DNA from: Haloferax marisrubri
GTDB lineage: Archaea; Halobacteriota; Halobacteria; Halobacteriales; Haloferacaceae
Reading direction: 5' to 3'
DNA: 64,000 bases
NCBI RefSeq assembly: GCF_001469875.2
Contig: NZ_LOPW02000005.1
Span: 186,001 to 250,000 of the forward strand
Shown here: positions 16,583 through 25,835 of the stretch, one piece after another
How the letters are laid out: every line of letters starts with the position of its first letter
Position numbering within the stretch: position 1 is the stretch's first letter
Notes under the pieces: model-generated
Database searches by the model: none
Seen by the model: the letters and a program-made list of their open reading frames with translations, nothing else
What the model was told of the DNA's origin: nothing
Position numbers and translations under genes: made by a program

Positions 16583-18133
16583 ATGGTTGATGCTGACTCA
16601 CGCAAGGGCAAGCGTACTGGCGTCTCTCGACGCAGTTTTGTGAAGGCGGCCGGCGCATCGGGCGTCGCCGTCGGGCTGGCAGGCTGCATTAGCACAGGCG
16701 GCGGAGACGACAACGGCGGCGGGAACGGCGACACCGACACCGACACCGACACGCCGATTAACACCGAAGAATCGACCGAGGAAATCACGCTCCAGTGGGC
16801 CGCGGACACCCGCGTCGCCGACGCCGAAGAGGACGTCGTGCAGGCGCTCCGTGACGCCGGCCTCCCGGAGAACATCGACATCGACATCCTCGCCGGGTCG
16901 CAGGTGACTGACAACCGGCAGGCGCAGTACCAGCAGTGGCTCTCCGGCGGTCGCTCGGAGCCGACGCTGCTCATGATGGACAGCGGGTGGACGATTCCGT
17001 TCATCGCGCGGAATCAACTGCAGAACCTCTCGCAGTCGCTCCCCGAGGAACTCACGTCCACCATCGAAGAGGAGTACTTCGAGGCCAGCGTCTCGACGGC
17101 GAAAGGGTCGAACGGCGACCTCTACGGCCAGCCGCTGTTCCCCGACTTCCCGACGGTCCAGTACCGAAAGGACCTGCTCCGAAACGCGGGCTACACCGAC
17201 GAGGACTTCTCGACGTGGGCGACCGAGTCCATGTCGTGGGAGGACTTCTCGCGCGTCACGAAGGAGGCGCTCGACGCCAACCCCGACATCGAGAACGGGT
17301 TCACGTTCCAGGCGAACGTCTACGAGGGCCTGTCGTGCTGTGACTTCAACGAGTTCATGACCTCGTACGGCGGCGCGTACTTCGGCGGCCGCGAGAACCT
17401 GTTCGGCCCCATCGGCGACCGCCCCATCACGGTCGAAGAGGAGCCGGTCATCAACGCGATTCGGATGGTTCGGACGCTCATCCACGGCGAGGACGACGAG
17501 TACGCCCTCGACGGCATCACGGGCGGCATCTCGCCCGAGGCGGTCCTCCAGTGGACCGAGGACCCGTCCCGACAGCCCTTCACGACGGGCAACGCGGTCA
17601 TGCACCGCAACTGGCCGTACTCCATCGTCATCAACGGCGCGGAGCCGTCGGAGGAGAACGACCAGACCGGCTTCGGTGAGGACCTCGGCGTCATGCCGAT
17701 TCCGTACGGCGTCACCGAAGACGAGGCCATGTACGAGGGTACGGGCGGCCCCGTCGCCGCCCTCGGTGGCTGGCACATGACGATGAACCCGAACTCCTCG
17801 GACGCACAGAAGCAGGCCGCGGTGCAGGTGCTTCGGACGATGCAGAGCGAGCAGTTCCAGCTCGACATGTTCCGCATCATCGGCTGGATTCCGCCGCGCC
17901 CGTCGCTGCTCGAATCCGACCAGGCCGCCGAGGTGCCCATCATCGGGCGCTACCTCGACGCCCTGAAGGTCGCCGGCGAGAACGCGATTCCGCGCCCGGT
18001 CACCGTCGTCTGGCCGCAGCAGTCGGGCCGCATCTCCCAGGAGGTCAACGCCGCGTTCGCCCAGGAGAAATCCCCCGAACAGGCGATGTCCGACCTCGCA
18101 TCACAGCTCGAACAGATCGAGCAGAACGCGTAG
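16583..18133 (+). CDS. Sugar ABC transporter, Tat-exported lipoprotein substrate-binding protein
   Basis: 516 residues. SRRSFVK with RR at 16-17 is a Tat signal. LAGC with C35 is a lipobox, and it is followed by a Gly- and Asp/Thr-rich tether (DTDTDTDT), as usual for haloarchaeal binding lipoproteins folded before export. The mature part has the family 1 extracellular solute-binding layout (QYQQWLSGGRSEPTLLMMDSG, YGQPLFPDFPTVQYRKDLL, GWHMTMNPNS). It captures a sugar or oligosaccharide outside the cell and delivers it to the two downstream permeases. Substrate unknown. It is the first gene of the operon, with a strong TATA box, and a stem-loop follows its stop. Confidence 0.93.
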   Translation: MVDADSRKGKRTGVSRRSFVKAAGASGVAVGLAGCISTGGGDDNGGGNGDTDTDTDTPINTEESTEEITLQWAADTRVADAEEDVVQALRDAGLPENIDIDILAGSQVTDNRQAQYQQWLSGGRSEPTLLMMDSGWTIPFIARNQLQNLSQSLPEELTSTIEEEYFEASVSTAKGSNGDLYGQPLFPDFPTVQYRKDLLRNAGYTDEDFSTWATESMSWEDFSRVTKEALDANPDIENGFTFQANVYEGLSCCDFNEFMTSYGGAYFGGRENLFGPIGDRPITVEEEPVINAIRMVRTLIHGEDDEYALDGITGGISPEAVLQWTEDPSRQPFTTGNAVMHRNWPYSIVINGAEPSEENDQTGFGEDLGVMPIPYGVTEDEAMYEGTGGPVAALGGWHMTMNPNSSDAQKQAAVQVLRTMQSEQFQLDMFRIIGWIPPRPSLLESDQAAEVPIIGRYLDALKVAGENAIPRPVTVVWPQQSGRISQEVNAAFAQEKSPEQAMSDLASQLEQIEQNA

Positions 18134-18137
18134 AGCA

Positions 18138-18155
18138 ACGTCTTTACCGAGACGT
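18138..18155 (+). other. Intercistronic stem-loop
   Basis: ACGTCT-TTACCG-AGACGT is a perfect 6-bp stem 4 nt after the stop of the binding-protein gene and before the first permease. Such hairpins often protect the 3' end of abundant binding-protein mRNA or reduce read-through to permease genes. Confidence 0.4.
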
Positions 18156-18181
18156 AACAAACACACACGTTATCATTTGAC

Positions 18182-19207
18182 ATGGCTACCGAACAACAAT
18201 CAGGGGAGACATTTTCCGACACCCAGCGGAGCGGCCCGTACGCCTCGGCCGTCAACTGGATGGAGTCGCTTTCCGAGACGCAGTTCGCGTACCTGCTCCT
18301 GACGCCCGCGCTCGTCCTCTTGGGGGTAATCGCCGTCTACCCGCTGGTCTCGACGTTCAGCATGTCGCTGTTCGCCGACCGACTGACGGGGACCGCGCGA
18401 CTCGGCGAGTTCGTCGGACTGCAGAACTACGTGGACCTGTTCACCGGCGCGCGCAACTACGCGCTCCCGTCGCAGTTCCTCCCGACGTTCACCTCGGAGT
18501 TCCCCTTCGTCACGAACATCTACTCCAGCGCGCTCGCGGTGACGCTCATCTTCACCGTGTTCAGCGTGCTGTTCGAAACGCTCATCGGCTTCGGTCAGGC
18601 GCTCATCCTCGACCAGGACTTCCGCGGTCGGCGGTGGGTCCGCGTCGCCATCATCATCCCGTGGGCCGTGCCCATCGTCATCCAGGGGATGATCTGGTAC
18701 CTGATGTTCCAGCCGAACATCGGCTTTCTCGTCGGCACGAGCGAGAACCCGGCGCTGTTGAACCAACTCGGGCTCATCGGCACGACGCCGCTTCGGAACA
18801 CCGCGGACGCGCTGTTCCTCATCATCGTGGCCGACGTGTGGAAGACCTCGGCGTTCATGGCGCTTCTCATCCTCGCGGGGATGCAGAGTATCGACCGGTC
18901 GCTGTACGACGTGGCGAAGGTCGCCGGCGCGTCGCGCTGGCAGCAGTTCAAGCTCATCACCTTCCCGCTCATCCTGCCGACGGTGCTCGTGGCGATGCTG
19001 TTCCGCACCATCGACGCGATGCGCGTCTACGGCATCATCCAGACCATGGCCGGCTGTCAGACGGTCCCGTCGCTGTCGTGTCTCGTCGTCACGACGTTCA
19101 ACACGCCGCTGTACGGGACCTCGGCGACCGTGGCGTTCGTCACCGCGGGCATCATCGCCGTCGTGGTCTCGGTGTACATCGTGAACTTCGCCAGCGAGGG
19201 AATCTGA
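18182..19207 (+). CDS. Sugar ABC transporter permease, MalF-like
   Basis: 341 residues, with about six transmembrane helices (the first at 36-60, LLLTPALVLLGVIAVYPLVSTF). The cytoplasmic EAA loop that docks on the ATPase reads DVAKVAGASRWQQFKLITFPLILP. It belongs to the MalF/UgpA-type permeases of the CUT1 family. The N-terminus is soluble and hydrophilic. The gene follows the binding protein by 48 nt and the next permease starts 1 nt after its stop. Confidence 0.93.
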   Translation: MATEQQSGETFSDTQRSGPYASAVNWMESLSETQFAYLLLTPALVLLGVIAVYPLVSTFSMSLFADRLTGTARLGEFVGLQNYVDLFTGARNYALPSQFLPTFTSEFPFVTNIYSSALAVTLIFTVFSVLFETLIGFGQALILDQDFRGRRWVRVAIIIPWAVPIVIQGMIWYLMFQPNIGFLVGTSENPALLNQLGLIGTTPLRNTADALFLIIVADVWKTSAFMALLILAGMQSIDRSLYDVAKVAGASRWQQFKLITFPLILPTVLVAMLFRTIDAMRVYGIIQTMAGCQTVPSLSCLVVTTFNTPLYGTSATVAFVTAGIIAVVVSVYIVNFASEGI

Positions 19208-19208
19208 G

Positions 19209-20168
19209 ATGGCAAGCGAAACTCCCGGAGCCGGTATCGGCTCCGACGACCCCGACACGGAACAGGGGCCGCTCGGCCGCTGGGTCGACTCGGCCATCAA
19301 GAACCCCGACCGGGTGTACCGCGCGATGTTCTACGTCGCGATGCTGTTCTTCCTGGTCACGACGCTGTTCCCGTTCTACTGGCTGCTCGTGCTGGCGCTG
19401 ACGCCGAACAACCTCATCGCCAACATGGGGCTGGTGCCGAAGGGGTTCAACCCCGAGGTGTTCATCGCCATGTTCGAGCGGGTGCCGTTCCACCTGTACA
19501 TGTTCAACAGTTTCGTGCTGGGCATCACGACCACCGTGCTCGTGTTGCTCATCGCCAGCCTCGCGGGGTACGTCTTCGGTCGCCTCCGCTTCCCCGGGAA
19601 GGGCGTGCTGATGCTCGGCATCCTCGCCATCAGCTACTTCCCGCCGGCGGCGTTCCTCATCCCGCTTTTCGAGCTGTTCACCGGGAACACGGCGATTAGC
19701 ATCGGGATGGTGACGATATCGACGCCGGACCTGTTCAACACGCCGGCACCGATGGTGTTCCCGTTCAGCGCGCTGTTCCTGCCGCTGTCGATATTCATCC
19801 TCACGACCTTCTACGGGCAGATTCCCGACGGGTTGGAGGACGCGGCGCGGGTGGAGGGAACGACCCGACTGGGCGCGCTGTTCCGCGTCATCGTGCCGCT
19901 TTCGGCACCCGGCGTGGCGACTGCGGGCGTCCTCACGTTCATCAGCGTCTACAACGAGTTCTTCTTCTCGTTCCTGATGAACAACGGCGAGGCCGACTCG
20001 TGGGCACCCATCGTCGCGGGTATCCTGAAGTATCAGGGGCAGTTCGACACCCCGTACAACCTGATGGCCGCCGCTTCCATCGTGGGAGTCTTACCCGTGG
20101 CCATCCTTGTCATCATCGCACAGGAACGCATCGTGAGTGGACTGACTGCAGGAGCGCTGAAGGAGTAA
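19209..20168 (+). CDS. Sugar ABC transporter permease, MalG-like
   Basis: 319 residues and six helices. The EAA loop is EDAARVEGTTRLGALFRVIVPLSAPGV. PFYWLLVLALTPNN after the first helix and the C-terminal ERIVSGLTAGALKE are characteristic of MalG/UgpE partners. It pairs with the upstream permease to form the channel. It is separated by 1 nt from the previous gene and 2 nt from the ATPase gene, so translation is coupled. Confidence 0.93.
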   Translation: MASETPGAGIGSDDPDTEQGPLGRWVDSAIKNPDRVYRAMFYVAMLFFLVTTLFPFYWLLVLALTPNNLIANMGLVPKGFNPEVFIAMFERVPFHLYMFNSFVLGITTTVLVLLIASLAGYVFGRLRFPGKGVLMLGILAISYFPPAAFLIPLFELFTGNTAISIGMVTISTPDLFNTPAPMVFPFSALFLPLSIFILTTFYGQIPDGLEDAARVEGTTRLGALFRVIVPLSAPGVATAGVLTFISVYNEFFFSFLMNNGEADSWAPIVAGILKYQGQFDTPYNLMAAASIVGVLPVAILVIIAQERIVSGLTAGALKE

Positions 20169-20170
20169 CC

Positions 20171-21358
20171 ATGGGAGACGTAACACTCGAACACGTAAGC
20201 AAGCACTACGACGACGTAACGGCGGTCGACGACATGAACCTCGACATCGAGGACGGCGAATTCATCTGCCTCGTCGGTCCGTCGGGGTGCGGTAAGTCGA
20301 CGACCATGGAGATGATAGCGGGCCTCACCATCCCCTCGGAGGGGAAGGTGTTCATCGGCGACCGCGAGGTGACGAACCTCCCGCCGAAGGACCGCGGGGT
20401 GGCGATGGTGTTCCAGAACATCGCGCTGTTCCCCCACATGGACGTCTACGACAACATCTCCTTCGGGCTCCGCCTCCGCAACTACGACAAGGAGGAAATC
20501 GAGCGCCGCGTCGAACGCGCCGCCGAAATCGTCCAGTTGCAGGGGATGCTCGAACGCATGCCCGACGAGATGTCCGGCGGGCAGCGACAGCGCGTCGCCA
20601 TCGCCCGCGCCATCGTCCGCAACCCCGGCGTCTTCCTGATGGACGAGCCGCTCGCGAACCTCGACGCGAAGCTCCGGGTCCACATGCGGACCGAACTCCA
20701 GCGCCTGCACAAGGAACTGGACACGACCATCATCTACGTCACCCACGACCAGGCGGAGGCGATGACGATGTCCGACCGCATCGCGGTCATCGACTCCGGT
20801 CAGCTCCAGCAGATCGACCCGCCGCTCGTCTGTTACAACGAGCCGGCGAACCTGTTCGTCGCGGGCTTCATCGGCTCGCCGTCGATGAACTTCCTCGACG
20901 GCGAGGTCACGGCCGACGGCTTCTCGTCGACCAACATCGACGTGGAGTTCGACCCCGCGGACCTCGGCATCGAGGCCGGTACGGACGTCACGATGGGTAT
21001 CCGCCCCGAAGACGTGTACCTCGTCGACGACGAGGCGCTCGTGTCGAACCCCAGCCGCCGCATCGACGCCGTGACCGACGTGCTCGAACCGATGGGCGAC
21101 GAGATATTCGTCTACCTGAAGCTCTCGGAGTCGGCCGAGACGGACCTCGAAGACACGAGCGGCGTCGCCAACGACCAACTGCTGATGAGCGTCGCCCCCG
21201 ACACCGACATCGAGGAGGACGAGGACGTGACGGTCGTCCTCGACCGCTCTCGCGTTCACCTCTTCGACACGGCGACGGGCGAGGCAATCAGCCACGGCAT
21301 CGAGACGGCAGTCCAGACGAGCGGTGCGCCCGGCACGGAAGCCGAAAGCGACGACTGA
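20171..21358 (+). CDS. Sugar ABC transporter ATPase, MalK/UgpC type
   Basis: 395 residues. Walker A is GPSGCGKST (36-44), the signature MSGGQRQRVAIARA, Walker B VFLMDEPLANLDAKLR and the H-loop VTHDQAEAMTMSDR. The C-terminal third (from about 235) is the TOBE/MalK regulatory region (FIGSPSMNFLDGEV, GIRPEDVYL). It powers import by the two permeases. MalK-type C-domains can also bind regulators, but no partner is evident. The start at 20171 gives a normal MGDVTLEHVSKHY N-terminus. Confidence 0.95.
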   Translation: MGDVTLEHVSKHYDDVTAVDDMNLDIEDGEFICLVGPSGCGKSTTMEMIAGLTIPSEGKVFIGDREVTNLPPKDRGVAMVFQNIALFPHMDVYDNISFGLRLRNYDKEEIERRVERAAEIVQLQGMLERMPDEMSGGQRQRVAIARAIVRNPGVFLMDEPLANLDAKLRVHMRTELQRLHKELDTTIIYVTHDQAEAMTMSDRIAVIDSGQLQQIDPPLVCYNEPANLFVAGFIGSPSMNFLDGEVTADGFSSTNIDVEFDPADLGIEAGTDVTMGIRPEDVYLVDDEALVSNPSRRIDAVTDVLEPMGDEIFVYLKLSESAETDLEDTSGVANDQLLMSVAPDTDIEEDEDVTVVLDRSRVHLFDTATGEAISHGIETAVQTSGAPGTEAESDD

Positions 21359-21359
21359 C

Positions 21360-21379
21360 GCGGCCGTAACACGGCCCGC
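21360..21379 (+). terminator. Stem-loop after the ABC operon
   Basis: GGCCGT-AAC-ACGGCC (21362-21376) is a perfect 6-bp stem with a 3-nt loop, starting 4 nt after the ATPase stop. The stem can be extended with one bulge. It is a candidate operon end or 3' stabiliser. Confidence 0.4.
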
Positions 21380-21459
21380 GTCGGTTCGTCCTCGCTCGCC
21401 CGCTTGCGACTCGCACAGCCCGCACAACGCTTATCGAACCCACACGACATCACACACCT

Positions 21460-21663
21460 ATGGTCAACGAACTCGGCCTGTTCTACCTCGGCGGGATGAC
21501 CGTCCTGTTTTTCTTCTGGGCCTACGGCATCGTCTCGTTCCTGCTCGACCTGAAGAACAAGTTCATCCCGAAGGGCAAGCAGTACCTCCGCGGGCGACGC
21601 CGGCTGAAGGAAGAAAAGCGGCGCGAGGAAGAGCGCAAGGAGCGCGAAGAACAGCTCTACTGA
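21460..21663 (+). CDS. Small single-span membrane protein with charged helical tail
   Basis: 67 residues. One membrane helix (about 6-30, LFYLGGMTVLFFFWAYGIVSFLLDL) is followed by RGRRRLKEEKRREEERKEREEQLY, a long, highly charged, probably helical cytoplasmic tail. Its own TATA-like CTTATCG lies at about 21430. Small proteins of this form often assist membrane complexes. Its place between the sugar ATPase and a sugar dehydrogenase makes transporter association possible, but this is inference only. Confidence 0.7.
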   Translation: MVNELGLFYLGGMTVLFFFWAYGIVSFLLDLKNKFIPKGKQYLRGRRRLKEEKRREEERKEREEQLY

Positions 21664-21817
21664 ACCCGTCTCGACCCGTGCCCGTCGCCTCGTCTCGGTT
21701 CGGTCGCGCGTTCCTCCACCGGAGAGAACGCTGGCTAACCGGGCGCTCGCGGTCGATTCTGGCAATTCAGGCCAAAGAACGTGAAACTTAACACCACCTG
21801 TAGTTAATCATCGAATC

Positions 21818-22906
21818 ATGAGTACAGCGTCATCGGTCCGAGTCGGCATCGTCGGACTCGGAAACATCGGACACCACCACGCAGACCGCCTCGTCGACCT
21901 CGGTGCGACCCTCGTCGGCGGCCTCGACATCCAGGCGGACGCCCGTCGCCGCTTCGCCGAGAAGTACGACGTGAACACCTACGAAGAGAAGTCGGAACTG
22001 TTCGCGGAGGTCGACGCGGTCGTCATCACCACGCCGAACCGCTTCCACGAGGAGTACGCCGTCGCCGCGCTCGACGCCGGCCTCGACGTCCTGCTCGAAA
22101 AGCCGCTCGCGCACTCGCTCGAATCGGCCGAGCGAATCGCCGAGGCGGCCGAGGAGGCCGACGGCTTCTGTATGGTCGGCTTCAACAACCGCTTTGCCAA
22201 CCCCGTCGAGGTCGTCCGCCACCACTACGAGGAGGGCCGCTTCGGCGACATCACCCACGTCGAGGCGAACTACGTCCGCCGCCGCGGCATCCCCGGTCGC
22301 GGGTCGTGGTTCACCTCGAAGAAGGTCGCGGGCGGCGGGTCGCTCATCGACATCGGCGTCCACGCCATCGACCTCGCGCTCTACTTCCTCGACTTCCCCG
22401 AGGTCGTCGAGGTCTCCGGCGTCACCCGCTCGGAGTTCGGCGACCGCGACGACTACACCTTCGTCGAGATGTGGGGCGAGGACGTGGGCCCGGAGGCCTT
22501 CGACGTGGACGACTCCGCGAGCGCCTTCATCCGCACCGAGGAGGGAACGACCATCTCCCTCGAAGTCGCGTGGGCGACGAACCGCCCGACCAACGACGAG
22601 TTCTTCCTCCGCGGCACGGAGGGCGGCGTGCGCTTCGACCGCGCGAGCCACGACCTCCAGTTCTACGAGGACGGCGTCGGCGGCGGCAACCACCTCTCGA
22701 CCGCGGACGTTGAGACGCAGGACAACGACACCCACAAGACCGAACAGGAGGCGTTCCTCGCGGCCGTCGCCGAGGGTGAACACCCCGGCCGCAACACGGT
22801 CGAACAGGGCCTCGCCGTCCAGCGCGTCATCGACGCCATCTACCGCTCGTCGGAGACGGGGAAGGCGGTCCGCCTCGACACGGTCGAGACGCCCCCGGCG
22901 AACTGA
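21818..22906 (+). CDS. Gfo/Idh/MocA family NAD(P)-dependent sugar dehydrogenase
   Basis: 362 residues. The Rossmann motif VGIVGLGNIGHHHADRL (GxGxxG) is followed by LLEKPLAHSLESAERIA with the EKP lysine and GGGSLIDIGVHAIDLALYFLDFP, which has the D-x-G-x-H active-site pattern. A promoter-like ACTTAACAC precedes it, where TTAAC and GTTAA arms form an inverted repeat (21788-21807). It probably oxidises the sugar, or a derivative, imported by the upstream ABC system. It is only distantly similar to the other Gfo/Idh protein at 4849, so the two are not a recent duplication. Confidence 0.92.
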   Translation: MSTASSVRVGIVGLGNIGHHHADRLVDLGATLVGGLDIQADARRRFAEKYDVNTYEEKSELFAEVDAVVITTPNRFHEEYAVAALDAGLDVLLEKPLAHSLESAERIAEAAEEADGFCMVGFNNRFANPVEVVRHHYEEGRFGDITHVEANYVRRRGIPGRGSWFTSKKVAGGGSLIDIGVHAIDLALYFLDFPEVVEVSGVTRSEFGDRDDYTFVEMWGEDVGPEAFDVDDSASAFIRTEEGTTISLEVAWATNRPTNDEFFLRGTEGGVRFDRASHDLQFYEDGVGGGNHLSTADVETQDNDTHKTEQEAFLAAVAEGEHPGRNTVEQGLAVQRVIDAIYRSSETGKAVRLDTVETPPAN

Positions 22907-22948
22907 CCACCGCGAACGCAAACACCCCACAGCCCCACTTTTCACACC

Positions 22949-23749
22949 ATGTCCGTCATCGACTCACTCAAGCGCCCGGAACACACCGGCGAGAACCGCT
23001 GTCTGCCGTGTACCGCCGTCAACGTCGCACTCGTCGTCGTCGTCGGTCTCGCGGTCAGCGTGCTCTCGCCGTTCGCCGGCCTCGTCGTCCTCGTCGGCGG
23101 CGCGCTCTCGGTGTACTTCCGAGGCTACGTCGTCCCCGGCACGCCCTCGTTCGCGCCGCAGTTGGTCGCCGCCCTCGGCCTCGCCGGCGTCTTCGACCAC
23201 GGCGACGAGGACTCGGCTCCCGACCGCCGCTCGGAGTCGCTCGACGCCAACGTCGACCCCGACGTGATGCTCTCGACGCTCCTGAACGCGGGCGTCCTCG
23301 TCGAAGAGGAAGACGGCCTGTTCCTCGCCGACGACGCCCGCGAGGAGTGGGAGTCGACGATGGCGACGCTCCGGAAGACCACCGACGAGGAACTGGCCGA
23401 GGCGGTCGCCAACGCGGTCCCGTTCGAGGCGACGGTCGACGCCGAGTTCGACGGCATCTCGCTCGACGGTCCCTCGATGTCCGTGTGGATTTCCCGGCCG
23501 CAAGCCATCGCGGACGTGGCGACGCTCTACACGGTCGTCGAGCGCGAGGTCGATCCGATGGTCGCGCTCGCGGCCACGGAGCCGATGCGGATGTTCACCG
23601 AGGTCTGTCCGGACTGCGGCGGCCCGGTCGAGGAGACGACGACGCGCAACTGCTGCGGCGGCACCGCGGGGCTGTACGACTCGCCGGAACACGAGGTGCT
23701 CGGCTGTGCGGACTGCGGCGCGGTCGTCTACGAGTTCCCCGACGAGTAG
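22949..23749 (+). CDS. Membrane-anchored protein with C-terminal zinc ribbon, unknown function
   Basis: 266 residues. A CLPC pair (C18, C21) precedes two hydrophobic helices (24-40 and 43-57). An acidic linker, a wHTH-like or mixed helical middle (about 90-150) and a C-terminal zinc ribbon built by CPDCGG, NCCGG and CADCG follow. No enzyme motif is visible. It sits 42 nt behind the sugar dehydrogenase and is probably co-transcribed, facing trmB. A membrane sensor or a quality-control factor for the transporter are guesses. Confidence 0.75.
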   Translation: MSVIDSLKRPEHTGENRCLPCTAVNVALVVVVGLAVSVLSPFAGLVVLVGGALSVYFRGYVVPGTPSFAPQLVAALGLAGVFDHGDEDSAPDRRSESLDANVDPDVMLSTLLNAGVLVEEEDGLFLADDAREEWESTMATLRKTTDEELAEAVANAVPFEATVDAEFDGISLDGPSMSVWISRPQAIADVATLYTVVEREVDPMVALAATEPMRMFTEVCPDCGGPVEETTTRNCCGGTAGLYDSPEHEVLGCADCGAVVYEFPDE

Positions 23750-23809
23750 CCGTCGCTGGCGGGGACTGGCCGGGCGGAAAAGACGCGAGCGAAAACTGAC
23801 GGTGCGGCT

Positions 23810-24871
23810 TCAGACGATTTCGTCGCGGTTCGGAACCTCGTCGCGGCCGAGCAGAATCTCCTGTCCTTCGACGTCTTCGAGCGCGGCGACCAGCCCGCCG
23901 ACCTCGACGACGCCCTCCTCGGTCTCGATGTGGAGCGACGCGACCTCCTCCGTGTCCTCGAAGGCCGTCTCGATGACGCGCCCCTCGACCACGATGGGGT
24001 CGCCCGTCTCGATGTCGCGGCCGGAGACGGAGGCGTAGAAGTCGCCTTCTATCTCGCGGATGTCCTTGACGGCCCGGCGGATAGAGGCGTAGCGGCGCGG
24101 GAACGGCCGGCGCTTACCGTTGGCGACGATGGTCTCGGCGGTGCTCCAGAGGACGGTCCCGAAGAAGCCGCTGACGAGGAAGCCGAGCGCGGAGCGGTTG
24201 AAGATGACGCCGTAGCGGTCGCGGTCGTCGCGGAGGGCGTCTTGGGTCGCGTAGATGGAGTACTCGCCGTCGGCGACCGCGAGGACGGGCGAGGTGATGC
24301 CGCGGCGGGCGCGGGCGATGGTCGCCACGTCGAGGTAGTTGAACTCGTCCGGGTCGGGCGCGCGGGAGGCGGGCGTGACGAGCAGGTCGATGCTGACGCC
24401 GCTGTCGATGGCCGCCGCGAGGTCGTCGCGGAAGCGACGGAGCAGGTCGGGCGTCAAAGAGAGCACGAGTTCGTACTCCGCGGCCTCGATAATCTCCTCG
24501 ATGTAGCGGAGGATGGTCGACCGCGACTTGACGAGCGAGACGGCCTCGGTGTCGCGGGCGGGGGCGGTATAGCGCGCCTCCAGTTCCTCGATGAGTTCCT
24601 CCAGCGAGGTCTTGACGTTCGCGAAGGCGTCGTCGGGGTCGACCGCGACGATTTTCATCGGGCGCGACTCGCGGAGTTCGACGAGGCCGCGGTCCGACAG
24701 GCTCCGGACCGTGTCGTACACCCGCGGCTGGGGGATGCTGGTTCGGTCGGCGATTTCGCTCGCCGTCAACTGTCCGTGTTCGAGGACGGCCAGATACGCG
24801 TCTATCTCGTACTCGCCGAGGTTGAAGCGCTCACCGACTCGCTCCATGGTGAGCCGCAGTTCGTCAGCCAT
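23810..24871 (-). CDS. trmB: TrmB-family sugar-responsive transcriptional regulator
   Basis: 353 residues. The N-terminal winged helix (1-85: [50 protein letters not shown]) is the TrmB HTH. A coiled linker leads to the C-terminal effector domain (about 115-353) that binds sugars in this family. In haloarchaea TrmB is known to switch between gluconeogenesis and sugar breakdown. Start ATG 24871: 26 more residues are open upstream but the next in-frame sequence is not conserved-looking. An exact TACT-N7-GAGTA box lies just upstream, predicting autoregulation. It is convergent with the sugar-metabolism genes. Confidence 0.94.
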   Translation of the reverse strand: MADELRLTMERVGERFNLGEYEIDAYLAVLEHGQLTASEIADRTSIPQPRVYDTVRSLSDRGLVELRESRPMKIVAVDPDDAFANVKTSLEELIEELEARYTAPARDTEAVSLVKSRSTILRYIEEIIEAAEYELVLSLTPDLLRRFRDDLAAAIDSGVSIDLLVTPASRAPDPDEFNYLDVATIARARRGITSPVLAVADGEYSIYATQDALRDDRDRYGVIFNRSALGFLVSGFFGTVLWSTAETIVANGKRRPFPRRYASIRRAVKDIREIEGDFYASVSGRDIETGDPIVVEGRVIETAFEDTEEVASLHIETEEGVVEVGGLVAALEDVEGQEILLGRDEVPNRDEIV

Positions 24872-24904
24872 GGTCGTGACGTGTACGGCATCACCTAAAT
24901 CATT

Positions 24905-24920
24905 TACTGAAATCCGAGTA
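24905..24920 (-). promoter_or_regulatory. TrmB-binding box in the trmB promoter
   Basis: TACT-GAAATCC-GAGTA (plus-strand reading) matches the TACT-N7/8-GAGTA haloarchaeal TrmB consensus, as I recall it, at every fixed base. It is centred about 41 nt before the trmB start and just upstream of the TTTAGG TATA-like region (24893-24898). Confidence 0.7.
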
Positions 24921-25000
24921 GCACAAGATTCCGAAAACAAGTGGCACAAACGGTAGCAGGGAGACCGGCGAACGTCGCGGGACGGCGGCCGGGTCGGCGC

Positions 25001-25741
25001 TCACATGTACATTCGGTCCTCGGGAAGGTCCGCCTCGCTGTCGCGGAGGCGCTCGGCGAGTTCGGCGTAGTACTGCTGGACCTCGGCCGCGAACGACTCC
25101 AGCGGCGAGGAGTCGACGCCGAGGTCGTACACGTCGTTGGCGGCGTCGACGAGGCGGATGGCCGCCTCCACGTCGGGGACCTGCGCGTGGACGGGCGTGA
25201 CGTAGACGCCGACGCCGAGGGGCGACCCGATGCCGCGCTCGACGAGCGCCGCGTTGGTACCGTCGAAGAAGCCCCGCCCCATCGGTGGGATGTCGCTGTC
25301 GGCGAGTCGCGCCTCGCGGTAGTCGTCGGTGGCGATGTAGAACACGCGGTGTTCGTCCGGGCCGTGGGCCATCGGAATCCCCGAGAGGACGGCGAGTTCC
25401 TCGACCTGATTGCGCTCGGTCCATTCGAGGATGGCGTTGCCGAACTGGGTGCCGTGGACCGCCGGGACGAACAGTTCACCGACGAGCACGGTCACGTCGA
25501 GGTCCTCGCGGGAGAACAGGCGAGTGTGGTGTCGGGGGCGACCGTTCTCGAAGGGCGTCACCGCCGGAAGCCCCTCGACGGTGAGGTGGCCGGTCTGTTC
25601 GAGGTCGAGGTGGTCGACGATGAAGTCGACGGCCGTCAGTCCGGCGAGCCCGAACGATGAAAAGCCGCAGAGGAGCGCTCTGCTGGGCGGCGTCTCGTGG
25701 GTGATGCGGAAGTCGGGGCGGGCGCTCGTCGCGTTGACCAT
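25001..25741 (-). CDS. PAC2-family protein (proteasome assembly chaperone-like)
   Basis: 246 residues. The PAC2 layout is recognisable: ALLCGFSSFGLAGLTAVDFIVDHL near the N-terminus, VTVLVGELFVPA, LAVLSGIPMAHG and a glycine-rich GRGFFDGTNAALVERG. The C-terminal helix (AAEVQQYYAELAERL) is typical. Eukaryotic PAC2 helps build the proteasome alpha ring; the archaeal role is not established. It is transcribed towards trmB, 129 nt apart. Its divergent neighbour mscS starts 95 nt away. Confidence 0.9.
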   Translation of the reverse strand: MVNATSARPDFRITHETPPSRALLCGFSSFGLAGLTAVDFIVDHLDLEQTGHLTVEGLPAVTPFENGRPRHHTRLFSREDLDVTVLVGELFVPAVHGTQFGNAILEWTERNQVEELAVLSGIPMAHGPDEHRVFYIATDDYREARLADSDIPPMGRGFFDGTNAALVERGIGSPLGVGVYVTPVHAQVPDVEAAIRLVDAANDVYDLGVDSSPLESFAAEVQQYYAELAERLRDSEADLPEDRMYM

Positions 25742-25835
25742 GCAGATACTGCGACAGCCCGACACTTAGCCGTTCACCGCGACCGAACCCCCCGGAGTAA
25801 CAACCCTTTTTTCGCCGCTCTCCGTTGCGGTTTCC

